Assembly (NCBI RefSeq): GCF_000316645.1
Contig: NC_019684.1
Location: 1,550,001-1,614,000 of the forward strand
Reading direction: 5' to 3'
DNA length: 64,000 nucleotides
From: Nostoc sp. PCC 7524
GTDB taxonomy: Bacteria; Cyanobacteriota; Cyanobacteriia; Cyanobacteriales; Nostocaceae
Below the pieces are notes generated by a model that saw only the letters and a list, made by a program, of their open reading frames with translations, ran no database searches and was not told the DNA's origin. Shown here in pieces: positions 8,715-18,187 of this stretch; within the stretch, counting starts at the first letter, position 1; the number at the start of each line of letters is the position of its first letter. The position numbers and the translations under genes are program-made.

Positions 8715-9881
8715 ATGTCTACTCATCCTATATATCTTGATTGCCACGCCACCACACCTGTAGATGAACGGGTGTTAACAACCATGCTACCTTACTTTAC
8801 AGAAAAGTTTGGCAATCCATCTAGTATTAGTCATGTTTACGGTTGGGAAACAGAAGCGGCTGTGAAACAATCACGGGAAATTTTAGCCGCAGCCATTAAT
8901 GCGACACCCGAAGAAATCATCTTTACTAGCGGGGCAACGGAAGCGAATAATTTAGCCATTAAAGGTGTAGCAGAAGCTTACTTTCAAAAAGGTCAGCATA
9001 TTGTCACTGTGGCAACTGAACATAATGCTGTACTTGACCCTTGTGAATATTTAAAAAATCTGGGTTTTGATATTACTATCCTGCCAGTTAAACCAGATGG
9101 ATTAATTGATTTAAAAGAATTAGAAACAGCATTGCGTCCTGAGACGATTTTAGTATCGGTGATGGCGGCTAATAATGAAATTGGTGTATTGCAACCCTTG
9201 GCGGAAATTGGCGCAATCTGTCACGATCGCCAGATAATTTTCCACACAGATGCAGCCCAAGCCATTGGTAAAATTCCCCTTGATGTGCAAGCGATGCACA
9301 TAGATTTAATGTCTATAACCGCCCATAAAGTTTACGGACCAAAGGGTATTGGCGCATTATATGTCCGCAGACGCAACCCCAAAGTCCAACTCGCACCCCA
9401 ACAGCACGGGGGAGGACATGAACGGGGAATGCGTTCTGGTACATTGTACACACCGCAAATCGTTGGTTTTGGCAAAGCTGTAGAAATCGCCTTAGCAGAA
9501 CAAGAGACAGAGACTCAACGCCTCACCCAGTTAAGACAAAGTTTGTGGGATCAGCTATCACATTTAGAGGGAATTTATCTTAACGGACATCCCACCCAGA
9601 GGTTAGCGGGAAACTTGAATATTAGTGTAGAAGGTGTAGATGGTGCGGCATTATCACTAGGCTTACAGCCAGTTATGGCAGTATCTTCTGGTTCAGCTTG
9701 TTCATCCACGAAAACCGCACCTTCCCACGTTCTTACCGCCTTGGGACACTCCGAAAAACTAGCTTATGCCTCTATCCGCTTTGGGATAGGACGTTTCAAC
9801 ACTCAAGCAGAAATTGATTTAGTAGCGAAACACGCGATCGCTACTATTCAAAGTTTACGTAAACAAGCGACTTTGGTATAA
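8715..9881 (+). CDS. Cysteine desulfurase (NifS/IscS family, class V aminotransferase fold)
   Basis: 388 residues. PLP-dependent enzyme that converts cysteine to alanine and passes persulfide sulfur to Fe-S scaffolds or tRNA thiolation. Visible residues: H103 in TEHNAV, D179 in FHTDAAQ, the PLP lysine K205 in ITAHKVYGPKG, and the persulfide-bearing C329 in SSGSACSS. The loop around C329 is long, as in group I (NifS/IscS-type) enzymes, rather than SufS-type. No isc, suf or nif genes adjoin it; instead it follows the nuclease-like gene by two bases. An Nfu-type scaffold is encoded at 21524-21754, a separate unit. The gene symbol is left blank because cyanobacteria carry several such paralogues. 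Confidence 0.95.
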   Translation: MSTHPIYLDCHATTPVDERVLTTMLPYFTEKFGNPSSISHVYGWETEAAVKQSREILAAAINATPEEIIFTSGATEANNLAIKGVAEAYFQKGQHIVTVATEHNAVLDPCEYLKNLGFDITILPVKPDGLIDLKELETALRPETILVSVMAANNEIGVLQPLAEIGAICHDRQIIFHTDAAQAIGKIPLDVQAMHIDLMSITAHKVYGPKGIGALYVRRRNPKVQLAPQQHGGGHERGMRSGTLYTPQIVGFGKAVEIALAEQETETQRLTQLRQSLWDQLSHLEGIYLNGHPTQRLAGNLNISVEGVDGAALSLGLQPVMAVSSGSACSSTKTAPSHVLTALGHSEKLAYASIRFGIGRFNTQAEIDLVAKHAIATIQSLRKQATLV

Positions 9882-9902
9882 GGAATTTGGGGTTAGAGAC
9901 AT

Positions 9903-9923
9903 GGAAGTAAGTACGATACTTCC
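9903..9923. terminator. Hairpin after the cysteine desulfurase gene
   Basis: GGAAGTA (9903-9909) and TACTTCC (9917-9923) form a 7-base perfect stem 22 bases after the stop. It lacks a T-tract, so terminator function is tentative. Confidence 0.35.
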
Positions 9924-10121
9924 GCGTTTATTGCTTAGTTGTTGTTTTGGTATTGATATTCTCACTTTCCAGTCTCAAGCTATTTAATTCACATTAGGCA
10001 TGATTGAGTAATTGTGAGGATAGTTAAGTAGGTGGGCAGAAAAATTTACAGCTATGTCATTACGAGCGTAACGGAGTGAAGCGACGTAATCGTAAGAGTT
10101 ATGAAGTGTTTACACTCTCTT

Positions 10122-11258
10122 ATACCAATTCACGAAAAGTATGATACAGATAAATAAGGAATAAATATTAACGAGCAAAGATGGCTGGAGTAACCAAAGT
10201 AGAAATAAAAGAGTCAGTAGAGGAATTACATGAGTTGCTCTTAAAACAAAAAACAGCATCAAGTTTTGAACGGATTCAAGCTTTGTATTTGCTGAAAATA
10301 GGACAAGTGAAAACAATACAAGATGTAGCGGTGGTAGTAGGAAGGGCAAGGGTAACGGTACAAAGATGGTTAAAAAATTATCAAGAGTCGGGAATCAAGG
10401 GTCTATTAACAACTCTAAAGAGTCCAGGGCGACCTGCAATAATTAGCTTACAAGTAAGAGAGCAGCTAGACAAAGAGCTTCAAGAATCGGAGGGATTCAA
10501 AAGTTATGAGGAAATCCGAACATGGTTAAAAGCAGTAGAAGGGATAGAAGCATCATATAAAGTAGTACATGATACAGTGCGCTATCAAATGAAAGCAAAG
10601 CTAAAAGTGCCGCGAGCAGTAGGTATTAAATACGATAGCGAAGCAGAATCAGAATTTAAAAAAACTGCCACAATACCTAGAAGTAATAAAAAACACGTCA
10701 TAGCACCAGTAGATAGGCAAAAAACAATGAGATATTGGTGTGGGGACGAAAGCCGTGTGGGATTGAAGACTGAAGCTGGGAGACTAATTACTAAAAAAGG
10801 AGTCAAGCCCATCGGCATTATGCAATGGAAGCGGGATAATTTTTACTTATATGGATTAGTGGAACCCTTAACTGGAGAGTATTTTATCTGGGAATTCTCT
10901 CATTTGAATACAGCCTGTTTCAATATTTTTTAGAAAAATTTTCCCAGACTTATGCTCAAGATATTCATATTCTTCAGTTAGACAATGGGGCTTTTCATTT
11001 AAGTCAGCATCTGAAAATACCAGAAAACATAGTTTTGTTATTTCAACCTCCACATACACCTCAAGTTAATCCAATAGAAAGATTGTGGGAAGAAGTTAAA
11101 AGGCATCTAACTTGGGAAAGCTTCTCAAATTTAGATGAATTAAGAGAATTTATCTGGAAGCGATTGGAACAATTAAACACATCAGTTGTTGCTTCTATCA
11201 CAGGTTGGGATTTTATTCTTGATGCTTTATTTGTATCAGGCTTTTCGTGAATTGGTAT
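10122..11258 (+). mobile_element. IS630/Tc1-mariner family insertion sequence, complete
   Basis: About 1.14 kb. Terminal inverted repeats are 18 bases, perfect: ATACCAATTCACGAAAAG at 10122-10139 and its complement at 11241-11258; they continue inward (TGATAC) after two mismatches. TA dinucleotides are present at both ends, as expected for the TA target of this family, although the exact boundary is uncertain by two bases. The element contains one transposase split by a -1 shift in frame. The intact ends and near-intact coding region suggest recent movement. Confidence 0.92.
10181..11250 (+). CDS. IS630 family transposase, two frames joined by a -1 shift
   Basis: Frame 1 covers 10181-10933 (250 codons, N-terminal helix-turn-helix regions plus the first catalytic aspartate in CGDESRVG). 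Frame 2, open from before 10930 to 11250, continues the same protein: LEKFSQTYAQDI, then the second aspartate in LQLDNGAF and the third acidic residue in NPIERLWEEVK. All three DDE residues are therefore present once the frames are joined. The join falls on a run of six T (10926-10931) immediately before the TAG at 10931-10933: slipping back one base on TTT reads TTA instead of TAG. This arrangement fits programmed -1 frameshifting, known in several IS630-type elements, but a simple one-base deletion in the T-run cannot be excluded. Confidence 0.88.
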
Positions 11259-11291
11259 TACATAGATGACTTTATTTGCGCCTACCTACTT

Positions 11292-11667
11292 ATTACCTAA
11301 AATCAGCAGTCTAACTATTCCAATGTAGAAATAAGTCATCAGATTACTTCTAATAAATGCGCTCATATAAATAACGCTTATAAGCAATCATATTTTACTA
11401 ATTTGTTTAATTTTTATTGTTTCAAATACCAAAATTAATAATTGCCAATTTGGCTACCACGCAACCTGTAATTCATACATAATAAGTTACCCAAATTGAC
11501 TAATTAAAGATGTGTTAGCTTTCGTTTTATATATAACAAGTCTTTTCAACGGTCTTGTCCACATTTGAAAAAGCTAGCCAGAATCTCAAAATAATTCCCG
11601 TATTTTTATTACCTAATCAAGGTAATTTTCCATTGACATTCTTTGAAAAATAAGAGGATATACGATT
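11292..11667. other. AT-rich spacer and leader of the small RTX-like gene
   Basis: No open frame or repeat of note. Strongly AT-rich. The only readable signal is a ribosome binding site, AAGAGGA at 11652-11658, nine bases before the ATG at 11668, which is stronger than is usual in this window and supports the start of the following gene. Confidence 0.6.
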
Positions 11668-12645
11668 ATGGACACTTATGTAGGAACACGCGGTAACGAT
11701 AGGAAACCTCAAGACTTTACCCCACCTCTGCCTCCTTTCCCCAGTGCTATTAGTAACTCTATGGTTTATGGGGATACTGATGGCGAGCTAAATGACAATC
11801 AAAGAGGTGGGAACGACCGCATAGAGATTGTTGGGAATGATAACCGTCTCTTCGGCGATGCTGAGATTATGCGCGACAAAGCCAGAGGTGGCGACGATAT
11901 GCTCACGCTACTTACTGGGAATAGCAACATCCTCATCGGCGATGCTGTTTTTATGTTGGGAAACGCCAGAGGTGGCAACGATAAGCTCACTGCTATTGGG
12001 AATGACAATGGACTCATCGGCGATGCTGTTGCTATGTCGGGAAACGCCAGAGGTGGTAACGATAAACTCACCACTACCGGGAATGACAACGGACTTGCCG
12101 GCGATGCTAGGAATATGCTCAGCAACGCCAGAGGTGGCAACGATAAGCTCACTGCTACTGGCAATAATAATTTTCTCTATGGCGATGCTGCTGTAATGCG
12201 CGACAACGCCAGAGGTGCTAACGATAAGCTCATAGCTACCGGGAATAATAACTCTCTCTACGGCGATGCTACAGATATGTACGACAACGCAATAGGAGGA
12301 GATGATATATTAATCGCCTCTGGTGGGGTCAACACCATGTGGGGGGACGCAGAGTTGCTAGGGACTGGAGTAATCACAGGGCGTGATATCTTCGTCGTAC
12401 AAAAAGGTGTTATCCCCTGCCTAAGTGGTGACATGGACTACAACATCATTAAAGATTTTCGACCAGGAGAAGATCGGATTGGTCTTTCTTTTGGTCTGTT
12501 TTTCCACAAACTCTACTTTGGTGTAGACCATTGTAATCATACTACTTTAAATATTTTTAGTGACTCGACTCAAACTGACTTATTAGCAAAAGTAGAGAAT
12601 GTCACCGCCCTCACACGTAATGATTTTGTTTATTTTTTTGGTTAG
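11668..12645 (+). CDS. Small RTX-like (hemolysin-type) repeat protein, probably calcium-binding and secreted
   Basis: 325 residues. After a Pro-rich N-terminus (about 1-45) come seven tandem units, five of them of the form ARGGNDKLTATGNDNGLIGDAVAMSGN-like 27-residue repeats; one unit is 28 residues. Each 27-mer is three degenerate nonapeptides (xxGGNDxLx, xxGNxNxLx, xxGDAxxM), the geometry of RTX parallel beta-rolls that bind calcium. The C-terminal third has the pattern DIFVV..IIKDFRPGEDRIGLSF, resembling the non-repeated C-terminal region of type I secretion substrates and of the giant protein in this window (IADFEVGSDKINL). No N-terminal signal peptide is seen, in line with type I secretion. 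No transporter genes are adjacent. Role unknown; an extracellular structural or adhesive part is inferred. Confidence 0.82.
   Translation: MDTYVGTRGNDRKPQDFTPPLPPFPSAISNSMVYGDTDGELNDNQRGGNDRIEIVGNDNRLFGDAEIMRDKARGGDDMLTLLTGNSNILIGDAVFMLGNARGGNDKLTAIGNDNGLIGDAVAMSGNARGGNDKLTTTGNDNGLAGDARNMLSNARGGNDKLTATGNNNFLYGDAAVMRDNARGANDKLIATGNNNSLYGDATDMYDNAIGGDDILIASGGVNTMWGDAELLGTGVITGRDIFVVQKGVIPCLSGDMDYNIIKDFRPGEDRIGLSFGLFFHKLYFGVDHCNHTTLNIFSDSTQTDLLAKVENVTALTRNDFVYFFG
11802..12361 (+). repeat. Seven tandem ~81-bp coding repeats
   Basis: In-frame 81-base units (one of 84) inside the RTX-like gene. The four central units are nearly identical over stretches such as AACGCCAGAGGTGGCAACGA, which points to expansion by slippage or recombination and a likely variable copy number. 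Confidence 0.85.
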
Positions 12646-13189
12646 ATAATGTTTGAAAACTATAAAACTAATGGCGTTGTATGGCTTATTAGTTAGAGGT
12701 TGTTTGAAAAGTATTCGGCTGTGACTTTAAGTACATTCAGATCCCCGCGTAAACTACGGCAAGATTTAGTTCCCTCCTCGTTCACCTATGGTGTATACAC
12801 AAGTCTTGGTGTAGTGCATCTATCCCGCCTCGGAATCAATTCCGAGTCTCATAGCGTAAGTCCTCTCAAGAGGACTCAGGGACTTCCAGATAAAAAAATA
12901 TCCAAAATGTACGGTGCGTCAGTGCGATAGAACCTAACTATACCCAGAAATTATTCATACTGACGCACCCTACCAAACCGTCAATTTCGGATAATTTATT
13001 TTCTGGTCTTCCCTCAACAAAAAATTCCATCCCGTCCACTTAAGTGGACTTTAGCTATAAGAGAGAAACTTTAGTTCTAGGCGGGATATGGGTTGAGCGT
13101 GAAAATTTCCGACTTGTGTATACACGGTAGCCCCATTCACGGGAAGGGTTAGGGTCGAGTAACAAATATTTTTGCAAGAGGTCTATTGA
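12646..13189. repeat. Spacer packed with palindromes and fragments of mobile repeats
   Basis: A 540-base spacer made almost entirely of repeat pieces. In order: a MITE-like end at 12693-12746 (shared with 62710-62932); GTGTATACACAAGTC at 12791-12805 facing its complement at 13111-13125; the perfect palindromes CTCGGAAT-CA-ATTCCGAG at 12829-12846 and AGTCCTCT-CA-AGAGGACT at 12859-12876; a 65-bp palindromic element at 12909-12973; and the 16-base palindrome GTCCACTTAAGTGGAC at 13034-13049. It separates the convergent RTX-like and S51 peptidase genes. No gene is supported. Confidence 0.8.
12909..12973. repeat. 65-bp palindromic element, copy 3
   Basis: Starts GTACGGTGCGTCAGT (one mismatch to the family) and ends ACTGACGCACCCTAC. 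Same 65-base length and same centre (AGAAATTATTCAT) as copies 1 and 2. Confidence 0.9.
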
Positions 13190-14212
13190 CTAATAGGGAT
13201 CAGAATCAAACCTACCCCGCTTCACACTCCGAAAATAATAACCCCTACTAGGTGGATTATTCAAGTCGAAGGTATTACCACTGGGAACACGCCAAATTTT
13301 GTAGTCGTGATATGTCAAGGGTGTTCTGGGTTTACATACCTCTGGTGGATGATCTCCTAAAACAAAATAGGCTGCATTCCTCCCCATCACTTTCGCTTTA
13401 CCATATTTATCTACAACTATCGATGTCTCCTCACTAATGGCGATACCTAAAGCACTCCTAGACACACCATCTTGAATTTGTCGGGCAATAAACGCCATAA
13501 TGCGCCCCATGCGTTTACGACTATCAAAATGGGTATCAATAATCGTTCCCTGTAAATGATGCCATCGGAAAAAGTTGTAGGTAAAGGTAATATTCTGGTA
13601 AGGATCTTCCAAAGCATCCTTAGTTTCAATAGGGTCTTCACAAGCACAAGCATCGTAAATAAAATCACTGAGAATCATTGCCCCGGCGCTAGTGCCACCA
13701 ATACCGCCACCCCTTTTGTAAACGGACTGGACAGCCGCTTCTAGTTTGGTGTTTTTCCAACTGCGAATGTATTGGCATTGATCACCACCAGCAAAAAAAA
13801 CTACCCCAGCATTTCTAATTTTGCGTAAAATATCATCTCTGTTAGCATCTTGGCGATTGCTGACTATCAATGTTGCTACAGAGTTCACACCTTTCATGCT
13901 ATAAATCAAGCGATTGTAGTCATCACTACCATAGGTGCGGATAACTACAACATTGATTTTATGGGGAGAATTAGCACCGCCTCTGACTTGGTTGATCATC
14001 CACTGGATAGCTGCTTCTACGTCAGTCCCGCCACCACCTAAGTTAAACACAGGGCCAGCTAAGGTGGGCAGAATCTCGGCAGTGTTGCTATCAAAGTCAA
14101 ATCTCAGGTATGCTTTCAGGCGGCTAATCACCCTCAACAACATAGTTCCTGTTGCTTTCAAGAACCTGGCTATACTTGGGAATGCCCTTGTCATACTAAC
14201 CTTCTGGAGCAA
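13190..14212 (-). CDS. Peptidase S51 family protein, cyanophycinase-like
   Basis: 340 residues. Predicted serine exopeptidase of the S51 family, to which cyanophycinase (hydrolysis of the Asp-Arg storage polymer cyanophycin) and dipeptidase E belong. The nucleophile elbow GGTSAGAM carries S175; the preceding strand ends in FFAGGDQ, and the segment GTIIDTHFDSRKRMGR matches the cyanophycinase histidine region. A glycine cluster FNLGGGGTD at 57-64 corresponds to the N-terminal loop of the family. About 50 residues precede the domain with no clear signal peptide. No cyanophycin synthetase gene is adjacent, so the substrate may be cyanophycin or another peptide. It lies 124 bases downstream of the GT4 gene on the same strand. 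Confidence 0.88.
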   Translation of the reverse strand: MLQKVSMTRAFPSIARFLKATGTMLLRVISRLKAYLRFDFDSNTAEILPTLAGPVFNLGGGGTDVEAAIQWMINQVRGGANSPHKINVVVIRTYGSDDYNRLIYSMKGVNSVATLIVSNRQDANRDDILRKIRNAGVVFFAGGDQCQYIRSWKNTKLEAAVQSVYKRGGGIGGTSAGAMILSDFIYDACACEDPIETKDALEDPYQNITFTYNFFRWHHLQGTIIDTHFDSRKRMGRIMAFIARQIQDGVSRSALGIAISEETSIVVDKYGKAKVMGRNAAYFVLGDHPPEVCKPRTPLTYHDYKIWRVPSGNTFDLNNPPSRGYYFRSVKRGRFDSDPY

Positions 14213-14336
14213 ACTGCAACTATTGCTTAATTTCGCACTCCCAAGGGTAAAATTCCCAGCGTACAGGGCTGGTGTTGTTTTTTAACGCCAAATAGTCCAA
14301 AATAAACTTTGTGTATCTGGTTAACGCGGCATTTTG

Positions 14337-15524
14337 TTACCAATCAACTTGCGATCGCTCCTCTAATACTTTTTGATAAACAGCATCGGTTTGTTGAGCT
14401 AATTTCGGCCAGCTAAAGCGGCGTTCTAAATCTTCATAGGCATTATCAACCAACCATTGGCGATAACCGGGATTTCGCAACACTTCCAAAATTCCCCACG
14501 CCAATGAATCGGGATTATTCACCCCGGTAACAACCCCAGTTTTAGTATGCTGCACTACCTCTGGGAATCCGCCTGTATCGGATACCACTACAGGAACCCG
14601 CGAGGCGAAGCTTTCTAAAGCCACAATGCCGAAAGGTTCGTAAAGGCTGGGAAAAACAGCACAATCAGCCACAGTTTGGAATTTATCTAAATATTCATCG
14701 GTTAGGAAGCCGGTAAAATAACATTTATCCCAAATTCCCAAATCCCAAGCTTGACGTTTGAGGTTATCTGTGTTACCTCCCCCAACAATCACAAACTTGA
14801 CATAGCCACCCATTTCCCAAAGTACCTTGGGGGCAGCATTCATTAAGACTGAGACACCCTTTTCGTAGGTCATCCGCCCCACATAATAGACAATTTTCTC
14901 ATGGTCGGCGGCGAACTGGCGGCGAAAATCTTGGGCGTGAAAATCTTCGTGATGTTTTTTCTTTTCGGGGCGGATACCGTTATGAATGACATCGATTTTA
15001 TCCCAAGGGCTAGCTAAGGTTCGCGCTACCTCTTGGCGCATATAATTGGTACAGACGATAATCCGCCAAGCGTTGTAAGCCAGTAAGTTTTCTTTACCGT
15101 GAATATAGTTCTGGACATCGTTGTGAATGCCGTTGTAGCGTCCGTATTCCGTGGCGTGGATGGTAGCAATCAGGGGAATTTTAAAGGTATGCTTGAGAGC
15201 GATCGCGGCATCTCCAACTAGCCAATCATGAGCATGGATTAAGTCAAACGGCCCTTCCTCCGCAATTAACTTACCACCATGATGTCCCATACTCTGATTA
15301 AAATTGACTACCCAATGAAAAAAGTCATTACTGTGGGAAACTGGGATTCGATGTACGTGAATTCCCTCCACTACCTCATACATCGAAGCATGACCAACCT
15401 CTACTGTAATCAAGTGGATCTCATGGCCTAACTTGACTAATTCGGGGTATAACTCTGCCACATGACGCGCGATACCGCCAACTATTCTCGGTGGAAATTC
15501 CCAACTTAGTACCAGTATCTTCAT
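14337..15524 (-). CDS. Glycosyltransferase family 4 protein (glycogen synthase-like GT-B fold)
   Basis: 395 residues, a complete GT4 protein. The N-terminal domain starts MKILVLSWEFPPRIVGGIARH, the glycine-rich loop that contacts the nucleotide sugar, followed by HAHDWLVGDAA. The C-terminal domain has the donor-binding segment YYVGRMTYEKGV and the EX7E motif in YEPFGIVALES. The enzyme transfers a sugar from an NDP- or ADP-sugar; GT4 members with this N-terminus act on alpha-glucans or on cell-surface glycans, and the sequence does not decide. Cytosolic, no membrane segment. The upstream spacer (15525-15847) separates it from lepA, so it probably has its own promoter. Confidence 0.92.
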   Translation of the reverse strand: MKILVLSWEFPPRIVGGIARHVAELYPELVKLGHEIHLITVEVGHASMYEVVEGIHVHRIPVSHSNDFFHWVVNFNQSMGHHGGKLIAEEGPFDLIHAHDWLVGDAAIALKHTFKIPLIATIHATEYGRYNGIHNDVQNYIHGKENLLAYNAWRIIVCTNYMRQEVARTLASPWDKIDVIHNGIRPEKKKHHEDFHAQDFRRQFAADHEKIVYYVGRMTYEKGVSVLMNAAPKVLWEMGGYVKFVIVGGGNTDNLKRQAWDLGIWDKCYFTGFLTDEYLDKFQTVADCAVFPSLYEPFGIVALESFASRVPVVVSDTGGFPEVVQHTKTGVVTGVNNPDSLAWGILEVLRNPGYRQWLVDNAYEDLERRFSWPKLAQQTDAVYQKVLEERSQVDW

Positions 15525-15847
15525 GAACTAGACTCCCCAATGCTTTATAAAGATTTAAAAGTATGAGAGTGGCAATTGCAGTAGGTAGATTTACTAAAAT
15601 TTTCTAATTTTTTTCAGTTTTTGTTGGAAAAGCTGATCAAAAATTATCAATCCTGAGTAGATGAGCAAATACTATATGAAATTTTTTAGGTTAACTGATC
15701 CCTACTTAGATAGTATGAAGTCTCTTACCCCCCAATATACGGAACAGGGAACAGAAGACAGGGAATAGTTAGTTCCCGGTTTCCTGCTCCCTATTAAAAT
15801 TTAATATCTGTTAAAAACAAACTCTAACCTGTCACCTGTCCCCTTCC
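15525..15847. other. Spacer between lepA and the GT4 gene
   Basis: AT-rich, without an open frame. It carries loosely repeated phrases such as GGAACAGGGAACAG with the partly complementary TTCCCGGTTTCCTGCTCCC (about 15741-15793) that can pair into a stem, and a CACCTGTC pair near 15830-15842. Promoter elements for the GT4 gene on the minus strand are expected here but not identifiable by eye. Confidence 0.5.
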
Positions 15848-17659
15848 TCAACTTTGATCTAAACGCAACACAGCCATAAAAGCTTCCTGGGGTACATCAA
15901 CTGTCCCGACGGATTTCATGCGCTTTTTACCTTTAGCCTGTTTCTGTAACAGTTTCTTCTTCCGGCTGATGTCACCGCCGTAGCACTTGGCAAGTACATC
16001 TTTCCGCAAGGCGGGAATATGTTCACTGGCGATGACTTTACTACCAATTGATGCTTGAATGGGGACTTTGAATTGGTGGCGAGGAATCAATTCTTTAAGT
16101 TTTTCTGCCATTGAGCGTCCCACACCGTAAGCTTTGTCACGGTGGACAATCATTGCTAAGGAATCCACAGGATCACCGTTGATCATAATATCCAACTTCA
16201 CCAAGGGATTCTCACGGTAGCCAATCAGATGATATTCCATGCTGGCATAACCGCGCGATCGCGATTTCATCTGATCAAAAAAGTCGGTGACAACTTCCGC
16301 CAAAGGTAACTCGTAAGTCAGGGTGGTGCGTCCTTGGGTGAGATATTTCATATCTTTGAACACACCCCGGCGATTTTGCGATAACTCCATCAACGTACCT
16401 ACGTATGTTTCTGGTGTAATCATTTCTACTTGAACGTAGGGTTCTTCGATGCGTTCGCGATCGTTGGGAGCAGGTAAATGGCTGGGATTATCAATATACA
16501 GTTCTTCACCCTTGGTAGTGATTACCTTATAAACCACAGAGGGGGCTGTAATAATTAAATCCAGGTCGTATTCTCTCTCTAACCGTTCTTGCACAATTTC
16601 CATGTGCAGCAAACCCAAGAACCCACACCGGAAACCAAACCCCATGGCGCTAGAAGTTTCTGGTTCGTAATGTAGCGCCGCATCATTCAGCCGCAGTTTT
16701 TCTAAAGCTTCCCGTAAGTCTTCAAATTGATCAGCATCAATGGGGAACATCCCACAGAAAACCATCGGGTTGGCTTCGGTGTAACCAGGTAAAGGTTCGG
16801 TGGCTTTAGCGTTGGCGAGGGTGATGGTATCACCTACCCGTGCATCAGCTACAGCTTTAATAGCGGCAGCTAAATAACCTACTTCTCCAGCGTGGAGTTC
16901 ATCAACTTGCTTTTGGGTGGGAGAGAGAACGCCTAACTCATCAATTTCGTATTCCTTGCCAGAAGCCATCAGGTGGACGCGATCGCCTTTTTTCAGCTTC
17001 CCATCCATCACCCGGAAATAGACGATGACACCGCGATAGGCATCATAGTAGCTATCAAAGATTAACGCTCTTAAACGTTCATCTACGGTATCCGGGGCGG
17101 GTGGTACCCGTTCCACAATGGCTTCCAGAATTTCACTAATACCAATTCCCTCTTTCGCCGAGGCTAAAATTGCCCCACTGCAATCAAGACCGATAATTTC
17201 TTCAATTTCGCTGATTACCCGGTCTGGTTCAGCCCCAGGTAAATCAATTTTATTGAGAACAGGGATAATTTCTAGATTATGTTCCAGGGCTAGGTAGACG
17301 TTAGCCAGAGTTTGTGCCTCTACACCTTGAGAAGCATCAACCACCAACAACGCCCCCTCACACGCCGCCAAACTGCGCGACACCTCATAAGAAAAGTCCA
17401 CATGACCTGGGGTATCAATCAGGTTCAACACATACTGCTGACCATCTTGAGCTTGATAGTTCATCCGGGCAGCTTGCAGCTTAATTGTAATGCCGCGCTC
17501 CCGTTCCAGATCCATGTTATCGAGAAACTGTTCCTTCATCTGCCGGTCTTCAACAGTTCCCGTCGCTTGCAGGAGGCGATCGGCAAGGGTGGATTTCCCG
17601 TGGTCAATGTGGGCAATAATACAAAAATTGCGAATGCGAACTGCGGGAACGTCAGTCAT
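15848..17659 (-). CDS. lepA: Translation elongation factor 4 (LepA), ribosome back-translocating GTPase
   Basis: 603 residues, the standard LepA length. GTPase motifs: G1 AHIDHGKST near residue 16, RERGITIK as the switch I region, G3 DTPGHVDF, G4 NKIDLPGA. Domains follow in the EF-G-like order with the LepA-specific C-terminal domain, rich in lysine ([17 protein letters not shown]). EF4 binds the ribosome and helps remobilise stalled elongation complexes, especially under ionic or temperature stress; it is cytosolic or membrane associated. Monocistronic on the minus strand; start ATG at 17659 ([17 protein letters not shown]) agrees with cyanobacterial homologues. Confidence 0.98.
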   Translation of the reverse strand: MTDVPAVRIRNFCIIAHIDHGKSTLADRLLQATGTVEDRQMKEQFLDNMDLERERGITIKLQAARMNYQAQDGQQYVLNLIDTPGHVDFSYEVSRSLAACEGALLVVDASQGVEAQTLANVYLALEHNLEIIPVLNKIDLPGAEPDRVISEIEEIIGLDCSGAILASAKEGIGISEILEAIVERVPPAPDTVDERLRALIFDSYYDAYRGVIVYFRVMDGKLKKGDRVHLMASGKEYEIDELGVLSPTQKQVDELHAGEVGYLAAAIKAVADARVGDTITLANAKATEPLPGYTEANPMVFCGMFPIDADQFEDLREALEKLRLNDAALHYEPETSSAMGFGFRCGFLGLLHMEIVQERLEREYDLDLIITAPSVVYKVITTKGEELYIDNPSHLPAPNDRERIEEPYVQVEMITPETYVGTLMELSQNRRGVFKDMKYLTQGRTTLTYELPLAEVVTDFFDQMKSRSRGYASMEYHLIGYRENPLVKLDIMINGDPVDSLAMIVHRDKAYGVGRSMAEKLKELIPRHQFKVPIQASIGSKVIASEHIPALRKDVLAKCYGGDISRKKKLLQKQAKGKKRMKSVGTVDVPQEAFMAVLRLDQS

Positions 17660-18187
17660 ATACTAATCTTTGCTGAAGCAGCAACCAAGGTTAAAAAGCG
17701 ATTTACTTCATGTATTTTAATGCTTTCTTCGCCAAGACGGTATTAAGTGATAGGCAATAGGCAATAGGCAAGAGTTATTAGTTTTTCTCCTCTGCTACCC
17801 TGCTACCCTGCTACCCTGCTCCCTTGCTCCCTTGTCTCCTTAAAGATTTTCGACAGACTTTTTAAGAATCTCTATAAAGTCCATTTTTCGGTGCTAGTAT
17901 TCATCAACCTGAAGCGTACAATAAAAATATAAGTACATAGTGTAGATATGATGGGCGATTGCTAGCCGTAATTGCCCGGATGCTCTAATTTACTGACAAC
18001 ACTTCTAGCTTAGTTTCTAGAACGTTTTATGAACACTGCCACTTGCTACCTGATGCTGTTAGTTTGATGAAAATTCGGGGAACTATGTAAATATAAACTT
18101 TTCATATTTTGTCAGTAAACAACCCGAACAGTGAAGATAACTGCTTTACAAAGCTTGTGACAAGAGCGTTTCTGAGTATATAAACCT
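17660..18187. repeat. Divergent spacer between lepA and the RHH-like gene with short tandem repeats
   Basis: Holds a TAGGCAA heptanucleotide series at about 17753-17772 and a CTGCTACC 8-base series passing into GCTCCCTT at about 17792-17837. The rest is AT-rich. Because lepA and 18188 are divergent, promoters for both should lie here; none is clear enough to name. Confidence 0.65.

Larger units (their letters stand above)
10026..11291. repeat. Remnant palindromic element split by the IS630-type insertion
   Basis: Outside the insertion sequence, AAGTAGGTGGGC at 10026-10037 is complementary (11 of 12 bases) to GCCTACCTACTT at 11280-11291. Together with the GTAACGGAGTGAAGCGACG segment on the left, this looks like one small palindromic repeat into which the IS at 10122-11258 inserted. 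No gene is interrupted. Confidence 0.55.

Noticed and set aside
12700..12930. A 76-codon frame after the RTX-like gene
   Set aside because: It runs over palindromic repeats and a MITE-like end and shows no protein-like pattern.
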